This document shows positions 31,874 to 41,023 of a DNA stretch of 64,000 nucleotides, in pieces (position 1 is the first letter of the stretch; each line of letters opens with the position of its first letter). The translations under genes were made by a program, and so were the position numbers. A model generated the notes under the pieces. It was not told where the DNA came from and searched no databases. It saw only the letters and a program-made list of their open reading frames with translations. Origin of the DNA: Streptomyces sp. FIT100 (lineage in GTDB: Bacteria; Actinomycetota; Actinomycetes; Streptomycetales; Streptomycetaceae); assembly GCF_024584805.1 (NCBI RefSeq), contig NZ_CP075715.1, positions 2,848,026-2,912,025 on the forward strand, in the 5' to 3' direction.

Positions 31874-31982
31874 GTGTTTCTCCCTAAGTCTGTGGGGCCG
31901 GGGTCCGGGGTCGCCCCCGGAGGGCACAGTCGGCCGGGGCCTCGGGCCACTGGTCTGTTTCGTCACGGTAACTCACGGTTGG

Positions 31983-32005
31983 CGCAACTTCGCGAGCGAG
32001 TTGCG
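31983..32005. promoter_or_regulatory. Inverted repeat in the nagF-nagE1 divergent promoter region
   Basis: CGCAACT at 31983-31989 and AGTTGCG at 31999-32005 with a 9-bp spacer. It differs from the DasR-type site and may bind a second regulator, or may be fortuitous. Confidence 0.35.
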
Positions 32006-32078
32006 ACCCCGTCCCGAATGATGACGATCACCGGTGCTCTGCCCGCGGTCGTCGACCGGGCAGCGCGAGCCTACCCCA

Positions 32079-32094
32079 ACTGGTCTACACCAGT
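32079..32094. promoter_or_regulatory. DasR-responsive element (dre) upstream of nagE1
   Basis: ACTGGTCTACACCAGT matches the 16-bp GntR-type DasR operator (ACTGGTCTAGACCAGT-like) with 6-bp perfect arms. It lies 33 bp before nagE1 in the region shared with nagF. DasR represses such genes until glucosamine-6-phosphate accumulates. Confidence 0.88.
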
Positions 32095-32126
32095 GTCCCC
32101 GAGGAAGCCGACGGAGGACGACACCG

Positions 32127-33404
32127 ATGACCGCCGAGAGCACGGCCGCGCCGACGCCCCAGCCGAGGCGGAGCTGGTGGCGGGGCGGGCTCCTCCCCGG
32201 CCTCCAGAAGATCGGCCGCAGCCTCCAACTCCCGGTGGCCGTCCTCCCGGCGGCCGGCCTGCTCGTCAGCCTCGGGACCCTCTTCGCGGGCACGCTCCAC
32301 GGCGCCTTCTGGGAGAAGACGTCGAAGATCCTCATCCTGGGCGGCACCGGCATCCTCGACGGCAAGCTCGGGCTCCCGCTGCTGTTCTGCATCGGTGTCG
32401 CCATCGGCTTCGCGAAGAAGGCCGACGGCTCCACCGCGCTCGCCGCCGTCGCCGGCTTCCTCGTCTACCACAACGTGCTCAAGGCGTTCCCCGTCGAGGG
32501 CTCGGTGACCACGGCCACGCCGGAAGGCGTTCCGCAGAACCCCGGCGTGCTGGGCGGAATCCTGATCGGCCTGCTGACGGCCACGCTCTGGCAGCGCTAC
32601 CACCGCACCAAACTCGTCGACTGGCTCGGCTTCTTCAACGGCCGCCGCCTCGTCCCGATCATCATGGCGTTCGTCTGCTTCTTCCTGGCCGTCGTCTTCG
32701 GACTGCTGTGGCAGCCGGTGGGCGCGGCCCTTGAGTGGTTCTCCAAGCAGTTGATCGACCTCGGAGCGTGGGGCGCTGGCATCTTCGGTGTCGCCAACCG
32801 CCTGCTGATCCCGATCGGCATGCACCAGTTCCTGAACACCTTCTTCTGGTTCCAGGCCGGTTCGTACACCGACGCGGCGGGCACGACCGTCCAGGGCGAC
32901 CTGACCCGGTTCCTCGCCGGCGACCCGTCCGCGGGCCAGTTCATGTCCGGCTTCTTCCCGATCATGATGTTCGGCCTGCCGGCCGCCGCCCTCGCGATGA
33001 CCCACTGCGCCCGGCCCGAGCACCGCAAGCGGGTGGCCGGACTGATGCTCTCGGTCGCCCTGACGTCCTTCGTCACCGGCGTGACCGAGCCGCTGGAGTT
33101 CTCCTTCATGTTCGCGGCGCCCCTGCTGTACGGGCTGCACGCGCTGCTCACCGGCGCCTCGATGGCGATCACCTGGGCACTCGGGGTGCACGCCGGCTTC
33201 AGCTTCTCGGCCGGGGTGATCGACTACATCGTCCTCTGGCACCTGGACACGAAGCCCTGGCTGATCATCCCCATCGGGGCGTGCTTCGCGGTGGTCTACT
33301 ACGTGCTCTTCCGGGTACTGATCACAGCCTTCGACATCCCGACGCCCGGGCGGGAGCCGGAGGAGCTGGAGGAGGAACTGGAGAAGGACGCGACGAAGCC
33401 GTAG
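32127..33404 (+). CDS. nagE1: PTS EIIC permease for N-acetylglucosamine (NagE1)
   Basis: A 425-residue membrane permease of the glucose/GlcNAc PTS family. It has about ten helices and the EIIC motifs LLPGLQKIGRSLQLPVAVLPAAGLL, NGRRLVPIIMAFVC, the substrate loop RLLIPIGMHQFLNTFFWFQ and GVTEPLEFSFMFAAPLLYGLHA, whose Glu is essential. It carries no EIIA or EIIB domain, so it uses NagF. It shares most residues with NagE2 encoded directly downstream, a tandem duplication. RBS GGAGGACG precedes ATG 32127. Confidence 0.92.
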   Translation: MTAESTAAPTPQPRRSWWRGGLLPGLQKIGRSLQLPVAVLPAAGLLVSLGTLFAGTLHGAFWEKTSKILILGGTGILDGKLGLPLLFCIGVAIGFAKKADGSTALAAVAGFLVYHNVLKAFPVEGSVTTATPEGVPQNPGVLGGILIGLLTATLWQRYHRTKLVDWLGFFNGRRLVPIIMAFVCFFLAVVFGLLWQPVGAALEWFSKQLIDLGAWGAGIFGVANRLLIPIGMHQFLNTFFWFQAGSYTDAAGTTVQGDLTRFLAGDPSAGQFMSGFFPIMMFGLPAAALAMTHCARPEHRKRVAGLMLSVALTSFVTGVTEPLEFSFMFAAPLLYGLHALLTGASMAITWALGVHAGFSFSAGVIDYIVLWHLDTKPWLIIPIGACFAVVYYVLFRVLITAFDIPTPGREPEELEEELEKDATKP

Positions 33405-33497
33405 ACCGGCGGAGTCCGCGGCGTTTGCGACGCCTTGCGCGGTATGGCCCAGGCCACAGAAGACGCAGGTTCCTTATCTCAGCCTCACCGTGCTACA

Positions 33498-33513
33498 ACA
33501 GGTCTACACCTCT
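33498..33513. promoter_or_regulatory. dre-like site 1 upstream of nagE2
   Basis: ACAGGTCTACACCTCT has the GGTCTACACC core of the DasR operator. It lies one base from a second site. Confidence 0.78.
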
Positions 33514-33514
33514 C

Positions 33515-33530
33515 AATGGTGTAGACCACG
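33515..33530. promoter_or_regulatory. dre-like site 2 upstream of nagE2
   Basis: AATGGTGTAGACCACG has the TGGTGTAGACCA core. Paired sites with 17-bp centre spacing suggest tight DasR control of nagE2, the main GlcNAc importer in S. coelicolor. Confidence 0.85.
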
Positions 33531-33617
33531 CGGTCCAGACCACCGCGTTTCCCCTGAGACGCCGCCGTCCCCCCTCTTCCCCTGTCCTGGGCGGCGCCTT
33601 GCCCAATGGAGGAAGTT

Positions 33618-34892
33618 GTGACCACGGCTAGCGCCGCGACGGCGCCCCCCGCCAAGAAGTGGGGCTCCGGCCTGTTCCAGGGCCTGCAGAAGGTCGGCCG
33701 AAGCCTTCAGCTGCCCATCGCGGTGCTGCCGGCCGCGGGCATCCTGCTGCGCCTCGGCCAGCCCGACGTGTTCGGCGCCGACGGCCTCGGCTGGGACAAG
33801 GTCGCCTCGGTGTTCGCCACCGCCGGTGACGCCGTCTTCGCCAACCTGCCGCTGCTCTTCTGCATAGGCGTCGCCATCGGCTTCGCCAAGAAGTCGGATG
33901 GCTCGACCGCTCTCGCCGCCCTCGTCGGCTTCCTGGTCTACAAGAACGTCCTCACCGCGTTCCCGGTCACCGAGGCCGTGGTCAACACCACCGCGAACAA
34001 GGGTGTCGACGTCGCCGCGACGTACAACAACCCGGGCGTCCTCGGCGGCATCATCATGGGCCTGCTCTCCGCGGTCCTGTGGCAGAAGTACCACCGCACC
34101 AAGCTGGTGGACTGGCTCGGCTTCTTCAACGGCCGCCGGCTCGTCCCGATCATCATGGCCTTCGTCGGTGTGATCGTCGGCGTCTTCTTCGGCCTGGTCT
34201 GGGAGCCGATCGGTGAGGTGATCTCCAACTTCGGCGAGTGGATGACCGGCCTCGGCTCCATCGGCGCCGGCCTCTTCGGCCTCATCAACCGTGCGCTGAT
34301 CCCGATCGGCATGCACCAGTTCGTCAACACCGTCGCCTGGTTCCAGATCGGCGACTTCACCAACGCGGCCGGCGACATCGTCCACGGCGACCTCCACCGC
34401 TTCTTCGCCGGTGACCCGGAGGCCGGTCTGTTCATGACGGGCTTCTTCCCGATCATGATGTTCGGTCTCCCCGCGGCGGCGCTCGCCATCGCGCACTCGG
34501 CCCGTCCGGAGCGCCGCAAGGCCGTCACCGGCATGATGGTCTCCCTCGCGCTGACCTCGTTCGTCACCGGTGTGACCGAGCCGATCGAGTTCTCGTTCAT
34601 GTTCATCGCGCCGCTGCTGTACGCGATCCACGCCGTGCTGACCGCCCTTTCCATGGCCATCACCTGGGCGCTCGGGGTCCACGCGGGCTTCACGTTCTCC
34701 GCCGGTCTGATCGACCTCGGCCTGGGCTGGAACAAGGCGACGAGCCCATGGCTGATCATCCCGATCGGCCTGGTGTTCGCGGTGATCTACTACGCGGTCT
34801 TCCGCTTCGCCATCGTCAAGTTCAACCTGCCGACGCCGGGCCGTGAGTCCGACGAGGAGCTGGCCGAGCTGGAGAAGGCCGAAGCCAAGTAG
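33618..34892 (+). CDS. nagE2: PTS EIIC permease for N-acetylglucosamine (NagE2)
   Basis: A 424-residue paralogue of NagE1 with the same EIIC motifs: FQGLQKVGRSLQLPIAVLPAAGILLRLGQ, NGRRLVPIIMAFVG, RALIPIGMHQFVNTVAWFQ and GVTEPIEFSFMFIAPLLYAIHA. In S. coelicolor the orthologue is the essential GlcNAc permease, linking chitin and cell-wall turnover to development through DasR. GTG 33618 is preferred because GGAGGAAG is six bases upstream; that ribosome site lies inside the alternative ATG 33606 frame. A long hairpin follows. Confidence 0.92.
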   Translation: MTTASAATAPPAKKWGSGLFQGLQKVGRSLQLPIAVLPAAGILLRLGQPDVFGADGLGWDKVASVFATAGDAVFANLPLLFCIGVAIGFAKKSDGSTALAALVGFLVYKNVLTAFPVTEAVVNTTANKGVDVAATYNNPGVLGGIIMGLLSAVLWQKYHRTKLVDWLGFFNGRRLVPIIMAFVGVIVGVFFGLVWEPIGEVISNFGEWMTGLGSIGAGLFGLINRALIPIGMHQFVNTVAWFQIGDFTNAAGDIVHGDLHRFFAGDPEAGLFMTGFFPIMMFGLPAAALAIAHSARPERRKAVTGMMVSLALTSFVTGVTEPIEFSFMFIAPLLYAIHAVLTALSMAITWALGVHAGFTFSAGLIDLGLGWNKATSPWLIIPIGLVFAVIYYAVFRFAIVKFNLPTPGRESDEELAELEKAEAK

Positions 34893-34913
34893 CGGACGCA
34901 GCAGACGCGGCGG

Positions 34914-34949
34914 AGCCCTCTTCCGGTACCCGGGTACCGGAAGAGGGCT
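34914..34949. terminator. nagE2 terminator
   Basis: Perfect 17-bp arms (AGCCCTCTTCCGGTACC at 34914-34930 and its complement at 34933-34949) with a two-base centre. It serves nagE2 and the convergent stress-protein gene. Confidence 0.87.
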
Positions 34950-34953
34950 CTGC

Positions 34954-35370
34954 TCATTCGTCGGCCGGTACGCACAGCACCGGCACCTTCGAGAGGTGCA
35001 GCAGCTTGTGCGGGGTCGAGCCGAGCAGCGCGCCGCGCATCGGGCTCTCGCCGTAGGTGCCGACGATGATGACCCGCGCGTCGTGGCGGTCGGCCGCCTG
35101 GAGCAGGGCCTCGGCCGGCTTCTCGTCGATGATCTCGACGGTGCTCGGTACGCCCGCCTCGTCGGCCGCCTCGACCGCGTGCGTGAGCACGGTACGGCCG
35201 GCCTGGCGGATGGCGTCCGCGTGGGTGCGGTACTCCTCGCCCAGCGCCCCCGGGGGCGCGGCCCCGTACACGAGGACGAGTCCTTCGCCGAACGCCGCCG
35301 ACACCTCGATCGCCACCCGCAGCGCGCGCACCGAGCCGGGCGACTCGTCGTATCCCAGGACGACCGTCAT
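34954..35370 (-). CDS. Universal stress protein (UspA family)
   Basis: A 138-residue single-domain protein. The ATP-binding type USP motifs are recognisable: VVLGYDESPGSVRALRVAIEVSA at the N-terminus and VIIVGTYGESPMRGALLGSTPHKLLHLSKVPVLCVP at the C-terminus (G-2x-G-9x-G(S/T) pattern). Start 35370 lies one base after the stop of the APC permease, so it is translationally coupled. This suggests a regulatory role in transport, perhaps energy sensing; inferred. Confidence 0.9.
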   Translation of the reverse strand: MTVVLGYDESPGSVRALRVAIEVSAAFGEGLVLVYGAAPPGALGEEYRTHADAIRQAGRTVLTHAVEAADEAGVPSTVEIIDEKPAEALLQAADRHDARVIIVGTYGESPMRGALLGSTPHKLLHLSKVPVLCVPADE

Positions 35371-35371
35371 C

Positions 35372-36925
35372 TCAGGGCTCCCGGCTGCCGTGCGCGACGC
35401 GGCCGTGGACGAGGTCGGGGTCGGCCACGCTCGGCCGCTCGCGCCAGAACGCACCGGCCGTCAGACGGCGCCCGACCATGATGAGCAGTCCCACGATCAC
35501 GATGAAGATGCCGATGACGAGCGGCGGGCCGAGCCCGAGCCAGGAGACGCCGCTGTAGGAATGGGCGGGGTCGGACATGTCGATCACCGACTCCGCGAGC
35601 AGCCACAGCAGCAGCCCGGCGCCGATCACCGGGCCCACACCGATGAGGACGAAGTTGCGGACGCTCTCGGTGAGATGGCGGCGGTAGTAGACGGCGCAGG
35701 CGATGCCGGTGAGCGCGTAGTAGAAGGCGATGAGCAGCGACAGCGCGGTGAGCGAGTCCAGGAGGGCGTTCTCGCTGATCCTGCTGACGACGAGGTACCA
35801 GACAATGGCGACGACGGCGACGGTCCAGGTGCTCACGTGGGGCGTGCGGAAGCGCGGGTGGATACGGGCGAAGACGCCCGGCAGCGCGCCGCGCCGGGCC
35901 ATCGAAAGCCCGGTGCGCGAGGACGGGATGATCGTCGTCTGGGTGGAGGCGAGCGCGGAGGTCGAGACCGCGAACAGGACGAGCCAGTCCCAGCCGCCCA
36001 TGACCTGGCGGGCGAGGAGGGCGAAGATGAACTCCTCCTCGCCGGCGTTCTCGGCGAGGTAGGCCGGCCCGGCGAAGGCCACGACGGCGATGCCGACCGA
36101 CAGATACGTCCCGAGCAGGATGACCGTCGACCAGATGCCGGCCCGTCCGGGAGCGCTGGCGGAGTTCTTGACCTCTTCGGTGAGGTTGACGGCCGACTCC
36201 CAGCCCCAGTACATGAAGACGCCCAGCAGCAGACCGGCGGTCAGCGCGCCACCACCGGCGCCGAACGGGTTCAGCCAGCCGATCTCCGGTTCGACGGCGC
36301 CGAGGGTGCCCGTACCGGAGTAGACGCGGTAGAGCGCGACGACGGCGAAGGCGAGCAGCGAGGCGACCTGGGCGAGGATGAGCACGTTCTGGACGTGGGC
36401 GGACGCCTCTGTGCCGACGACGCAGACGGCCGTCATCACGAGGATGAGGAGCACGGCGAGCAGTTGGCGTACGACGAGGTTCTGCGCCCAGCTGTCGAGG
36501 CCGACGGTGAGCAGTCCGAAGCCGATGGCCACGTCTGCGAGGGAGCCGACCACGAGCACCCCGGTCATCATGATCGCCCAGCCGCCGATCCAGCCGGCCC
36601 AGGGGCCCATGGCCCGGGTGACCCACGAGAAGGTCGTGCCGCAGTCCTGGTCGACGCGGTTGAGGTAGAAGAACGCCGACGCGATCAGCAGCATCGGCAC
36701 AAAGGAGGCGAGCACCACGCCGGGTGCGTAGATGCCGACGAGGGCGACGACGGGGCCGATGACCGCGGCGAGCGAGTACGCGGGCGAGGTGGAGTTGATG
36801 CCGATGACGAGCGCGTCGAGGAACCCGATCGCGTTGTGCCTCAGCTCCCCCGGCCCCTCGCCCTTGTGCGCGCTGGGCGGCGGTGGGGGCAGCGGCGGGA
36901 GGGTGCCCGTGACGTCATCGGCCAT
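35372..36925 (-). CDS. APC-family amino acid permease
   Basis: A 517-residue transporter with about twelve to thirteen helices of the amino acid-polyamine-organocation superfamily. The family start is GFLDALVIGINSTSPAYSLAAVIGPVVALVGIYAPGVVLASFVPML, with further segments FLNRVDQDCGTTFSWVTRAMGPWAGWIGGWAIM and TEEVKNSASAPGRAGIWSTVILLGTYLSV. Its substrate is not determined; similar proteins import amino acids or amines. It is translationally coupled to a universal stress protein downstream. Confidence 0.88.
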   Translation of the reverse strand: MADDVTGTLPPLPPPPPSAHKGEGPGELRHNAIGFLDALVIGINSTSPAYSLAAVIGPVVALVGIYAPGVVLASFVPMLLIASAFFYLNRVDQDCGTTFSWVTRAMGPWAGWIGGWAIMMTGVLVVGSLADVAIGFGLLTVGLDSWAQNLVVRQLLAVLLILVMTAVCVVGTEASAHVQNVLILAQVASLLAFAVVALYRVYSGTGTLGAVEPEIGWLNPFGAGGGALTAGLLLGVFMYWGWESAVNLTEEVKNSASAPGRAGIWSTVILLGTYLSVGIAVVAFAGPAYLAENAGEEEFIFALLARQVMGGWDWLVLFAVSTSALASTQTTIIPSSRTGLSMARRGALPGVFARIHPRFRTPHVSTWTVAVVAIVWYLVVSRISENALLDSLTALSLLIAFYYALTGIACAVYYRRHLTESVRNFVLIGVGPVIGAGLLLWLLAESVIDMSDPAHSYSGVSWLGLGPPLVIGIFIVIVGLLIMVGRRLTAGAFWRERPSVADPDLVHGRVAHGSREP

Positions 36926-37056
36926 GTTGCCTCGCAGTCCGCAGACCAGAGCGATATGTCAGCCTTTGTCGGCTCTACGTCACTTTAGCGAGGATGATCG
37001 CCACCGGCCCGCGCAGCGCCCGGCCCCGAGCGGCCCGGATCCCGCGGAGCGCGGTG
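36926..37056. other. Short non-coding leader region of the APC permease
   Basis: The segment between the MITE-like element and the permease start has no open frame that looks coding. The ACTTTAG stretch near 36983 is relatively A/T-rich and may mark the permease promoter. Confidence 0.4.
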
Positions 37057-37300
37057 CTAGGCCGTGTCTGACGAATCCCGCCTGGCGCGCGACGTCCGGC
37101 ACGCTCCCCCAGAGCTCGCGCCTGGGAGGTGCCCCCACCCCCGTAGCCCTTCGGGCACGGGAGGTGCCCCCACGCTGCGTTGTCGGAGTCATCCGAGTAC
37201 GTCCAGTACGAGGATGATCCTCCGCCTTGCGATTGCACGCACCGGACGCCGCGCACCCCGCCCTGCGGGCGGACGGCGCCATGTGTCAGACACGACCTAG
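37057..37300. mobile_element. MITE-like element with terminal inverted repeats
   Basis: A 244-bp non-coding element bounded by CTAGGCCGTGTCTGAC at 37057-37072 and GTCAGACACGACCTAG at 37285-37300, matching in 15 of 16 positions as inverted repeats. CTAG at both ends fits a target duplication typical of IS5-type insertions. The interior contains nested inverted repeats around two GGGAGGTGCCCCCAC copies. It encodes no transposase, so it is non-autonomous. The terminal GGCCGTGTCTGAC is a motif I associate with widespread Streptomyces miniature elements. Its right end supplies the TAG stop of the MBL gene. Confidence 0.85.
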
Positions 37301-38049
37301 ATCTCGTAGACCGCGCCCGGGACCGCCAGCTCGGCCGGCCCGTCGTAGACCGCTCGGGCGTCCGCCAGGTTCTGCTCGGCGTCGGTCCACGGGGGGATGT
37401 GCGTCAGGAGCAGCCTGCGCACCCCGGCGCGCGCGGCGTGGGCGCCGGCCTCGCGGCCGTTGAGGTGGAGGCCCGGGATGTCCTCCTTGCCGTGCGTGAA
37501 CGCCGCCTCGCAGAGGAAGAGGTCGGTGCCCTCGGCAAGATCGACGAGGGGGTCGCAGACGCCCGTGTCACCGGAGTACGTGAGCGACCTGCCGCCGTGC
37601 TCGACGCGGATGCCGAAGGTGTCGACGGGGTGCGCGACCTTCTCCGTACGGACGAGGAAGGGGCCGATCTCGAAGGCGCCCGCCTTGAGGGTGTGGAAGT
37701 CGAAGACCTCGCTCATCGACTTGTCGGAGGGGGTGTCCGCGTAGGCGGTGGTGAGCCGCTGCTCCGCGCCCTCCGGCGCGTACACGGGGATGGTGCCGCA
37801 GCGGCCGCCGTCGTGGCGGTAGTAGCGGGCGACGAAATACCCGCACATGTCGATGCAGTGGTCCGCGTGGAGATGACTGAGGAAGATGGCGTCGAGGTCG
37901 TAGAGACCGATGTGGCGCTGCAGCTCGCCGAGGGCTCCGTTGCCCATGTCGAGCAGCAGCCGGAAGCCGTCGGCCTCGACGAGGTAGCTCGAGCAGGCCG
38001 ATTCCGCGGACGGGAACGACCCCGAGCAGCCGACGACGGTGAGCTTCAT
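37297..38049 (-). CDS. Metallo-beta-lactamase-fold hydrolase (RNase Z-like)
   Basis: A 250-residue MBL-fold protein. The zinc-binding motif is HLHADH (SHLHADHCIDMCGYF), with further ligands in SLTYSGDTGVCDPL and the C-terminal LLLTHIPPW. N-terminal TVVGCSGSFPSAESACSSYLVEADGFRLLLDMGNGALGEL is typical of the RNase Z/phosphodiesterase-like group common in actinobacteria. The substrate is unknown: tRNA processing or cyclic-nucleotide hydrolysis are possible. The stop codon TAG lies in the target site of a MITE-like insertion. Confidence 0.88.
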   Translation of the reverse strand: MKLTVVGCSGSFPSAESACSSYLVEADGFRLLLDMGNGALGELQRHIGLYDLDAIFLSHLHADHCIDMCGYFVARYYRHDGGRCGTIPVYAPEGAEQRLTTAYADTPSDKSMSEVFDFHTLKAGAFEIGPFLVRTEKVAHPVDTFGIRVEHGGRSLTYSGDTGVCDPLVDLAEGTDLFLCEAAFTHGKEDIPGLHLNGREAGAHAARAGVRRLLLTHIPPWTDAEQNLADARAVYDGPAELAVPGAVYEI

Positions 38050-38299
38050 GGAGCTGGAACCTCCGTGGACGTGGACGGTCGTCCGTGGACGGGGCCGGAC
38101 GGGCCGGACGGGGCAGGGCGCGCGGGAGCTCGTGCGGTTCGTCGAGCGTAAGGCGCGAAAGGGTCGCGCGCTCCTTCGCGGCGGCCCGTTGTGGGGGAAC
38201 TCACCTGCTCCGTCACTGGATAGGACGAGGTGCGCGGGGTGTTGCGCGGGAGACGTACGGGATGGGCATGGCGGGAGGGGCGCCGGTACCGTCTGGGGT

Positions 38300-38770
38300 A
38301 TGGATACGTCCTGGTGGTTCGCGCTCGGCGCGGTGGTGGTGATCGCGCTGGTGGCAGCGGTGGGGAAGATACGTCCGCCGGGGAGGCGGGAGGCTGGGCG
38401 CGGCCGTGGGCCGGTGGCTCCGCCGAGGCGTCCGCCGACGCGTAAGGGAGGGCCGGAGCGGCGGCCGCAGCCGGGCGAGATCTGGTGGGCGGACGTTCCG
38501 TACGAGGACGGGCCCGGCTCCAAGGACCGGCCGTGCCTGGTCCTCCAGGTGCGCGGGGGTGCGGCGCGCGTCGCCAAGATCACCAGCAAGTACCACGACG
38601 AGCGCCCCGGGGTGATCGCGCTGCCGCCGGGAGCGGTGGGCGATGCGCACGGCCGACCGAGCTTCCTGGAGACGGACGAGCTGCGGGAGGTGCGGGTGCG
38701 CGACTTCCGGCGGCGGGTCGGGGTGGTGGATCCGCTGCTGTGGGACCAGGTGCGGCATCTGTCGCCCTGA
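38300..38770 (+). CDS. Membrane-anchored PemK/MazF-family protein
   Basis: A 156-residue protein. Residues 3-22 form one transmembrane helix (TSWWFALGAVVVIALVAAVG), followed by an Arg/Pro-rich linker. A PemK/MazF SH3-like domain follows from about 57: RPQPGEIWWADVPYEDGPGSKDRPCLVLQ, then VAKITSKYHDERPGVIALPPG and the C-terminal RVGVVDPLLWDQVRHL. Classic MazF toxins are soluble mRNA interferases with an antitoxin partner. Here no antitoxin gene is adjacent and the membrane anchor is unusual, so toxin activity is uncertain. Confidence 0.82.
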   Translation: MDTSWWFALGAVVVIALVAAVGKIRPPGRREAGRGRGPVAPPRRPPTRKGGPERRPQPGEIWWADVPYEDGPGSKDRPCLVLQVRGGAARVAKITSKYHDERPGVIALPPGAVGDAHGRPSFLETDELREVRVRDFRRRVGVVDPLLWDQVRHLSP

Positions 38771-38830
38771 GCCTCGCGGCGGCCCGGGGCACCGCCCGCC
38801 GGCGGCGCCCCGGGTCCCCCATTCCGGGCG

Positions 38831-40225
<1,395 letters not shown>

Positions 40226-40351
40226 TCAGGCCGGGCGGCGGTCCGCGCAGCGCGTACACATGGCGCTGGCGAGGCGGCACAGGTCGACGTGCAGCCGCGC
40301 AACGAGCAGCAGCGTGCCCGGCGTCTTCTCGCTCACGTCGTTCGAAACCAT
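40226..40351 (-). CDS. Putative cysteine-responsive leader peptide
   Basis: A 41-residue frame starting MVSNDVSEKTPG and containing RLHVDLCRLASAMCTRC, the core pattern of the Streptomyces leader peptides known before sulfur-metabolism genes. It lies between mec and cysO on the same strand, with 106 bases to the cysO start. Three Cys codons in its second half could stall ribosomes when cysteine is short and alter folding of the following RNA. The mechanism is inferred; the frame itself is clear. Confidence 0.8.
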   Translation of the reverse strand: MVSNDVSEKTPGTLLLVARLHVDLCRLASAMCTRCADRRPA

Positions 40352-40519
40352 GCGGTCATCGTAACGATTCCCGGTGCGGGCCCCGGCATGTGATCTCGCA
40401 TCGCGGACGTGATCTGGTCACCATGCGAACACCAGCGGCGCTCGTCACGCCGTCTTCCGCCCTGGTTACCGCCTCGGTCACCGAAGTGGCCACCGCCGCG
40501 GCTACGCCTCAGTACGCGC

Positions 40520-40942
40520 TCAATACGCCTCGACGATCTTGACGTCCTCCTCGGTGACCTCACCCTCGACGATCCGGAACGACCGGAACTGGAACGGGCC
40601 GGCCTCGTCCGTGTCCGCCGTCGACACCAGGACGTAGTGCGCGCCGGGCTCGTTCGCGTACGAGATGTCGGTGCGGGACGGGTACGCCTCGGTCGCTGTG
40701 TGGGAGTGGTAGATGATCACCGGCTCTTCGTCGCGGTCGTCCATCTCCCGGTACAGCTTGAGCAGATCCGCGGAGTCGAACTCGTAGAACGTGGGCGAGC
40801 GCGCCGCGTTGAGCATCGGGATGAAGCGCTCCGGGCGCCCCTCGCCGACGGGTCCCGCGACCACGCCGCAGGCCTCGTCGGGGTGGTCCTCGCGGGCGTG
40901 AGCGACGATCCGGTCGTGAATGGCCTGGGTGAGGGTCAGCAT
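40520..40942 (-). CDS. mec: M67-family JAMM metallopeptidase (Mec)
   Basis: A 140-residue zinc peptidase with the JAMM motif: Glu23 in HPDEACG, and His79-x-His81...Asp92 in YHSHTATEAYPSRTD. In the M. tuberculosis pathway Mec releases cysteine from the CysO-cysteine adduct. Related enzymes such as QbsD trim C-terminal residues from sulfur carriers, which may be needed here because CysO has a tail after Gly-Gly. It is upstream of the leader peptide, cysO and cysM on the same strand. Confidence 0.92.
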   Translation of the reverse strand: MLTLTQAIHDRIVAHAREDHPDEACGVVAGPVGEGRPERFIPMLNAARSPTFYEFDSADLLKLYREMDDRDEEPVIIYHSHTATEAYPSRTDISYANEPGAHYVLVSTADTDEAGPFQFRSFRIVEGEVTEEDVKIVEAY

Positions 40943-41023
40943 GAGCGACAGGATAAGCAGACGGGCCCGTCCGTACCGAAGGTCGGTACGGGCGGGCCCG
41001 AATGCTGGGACCGGGGGCGGCGG

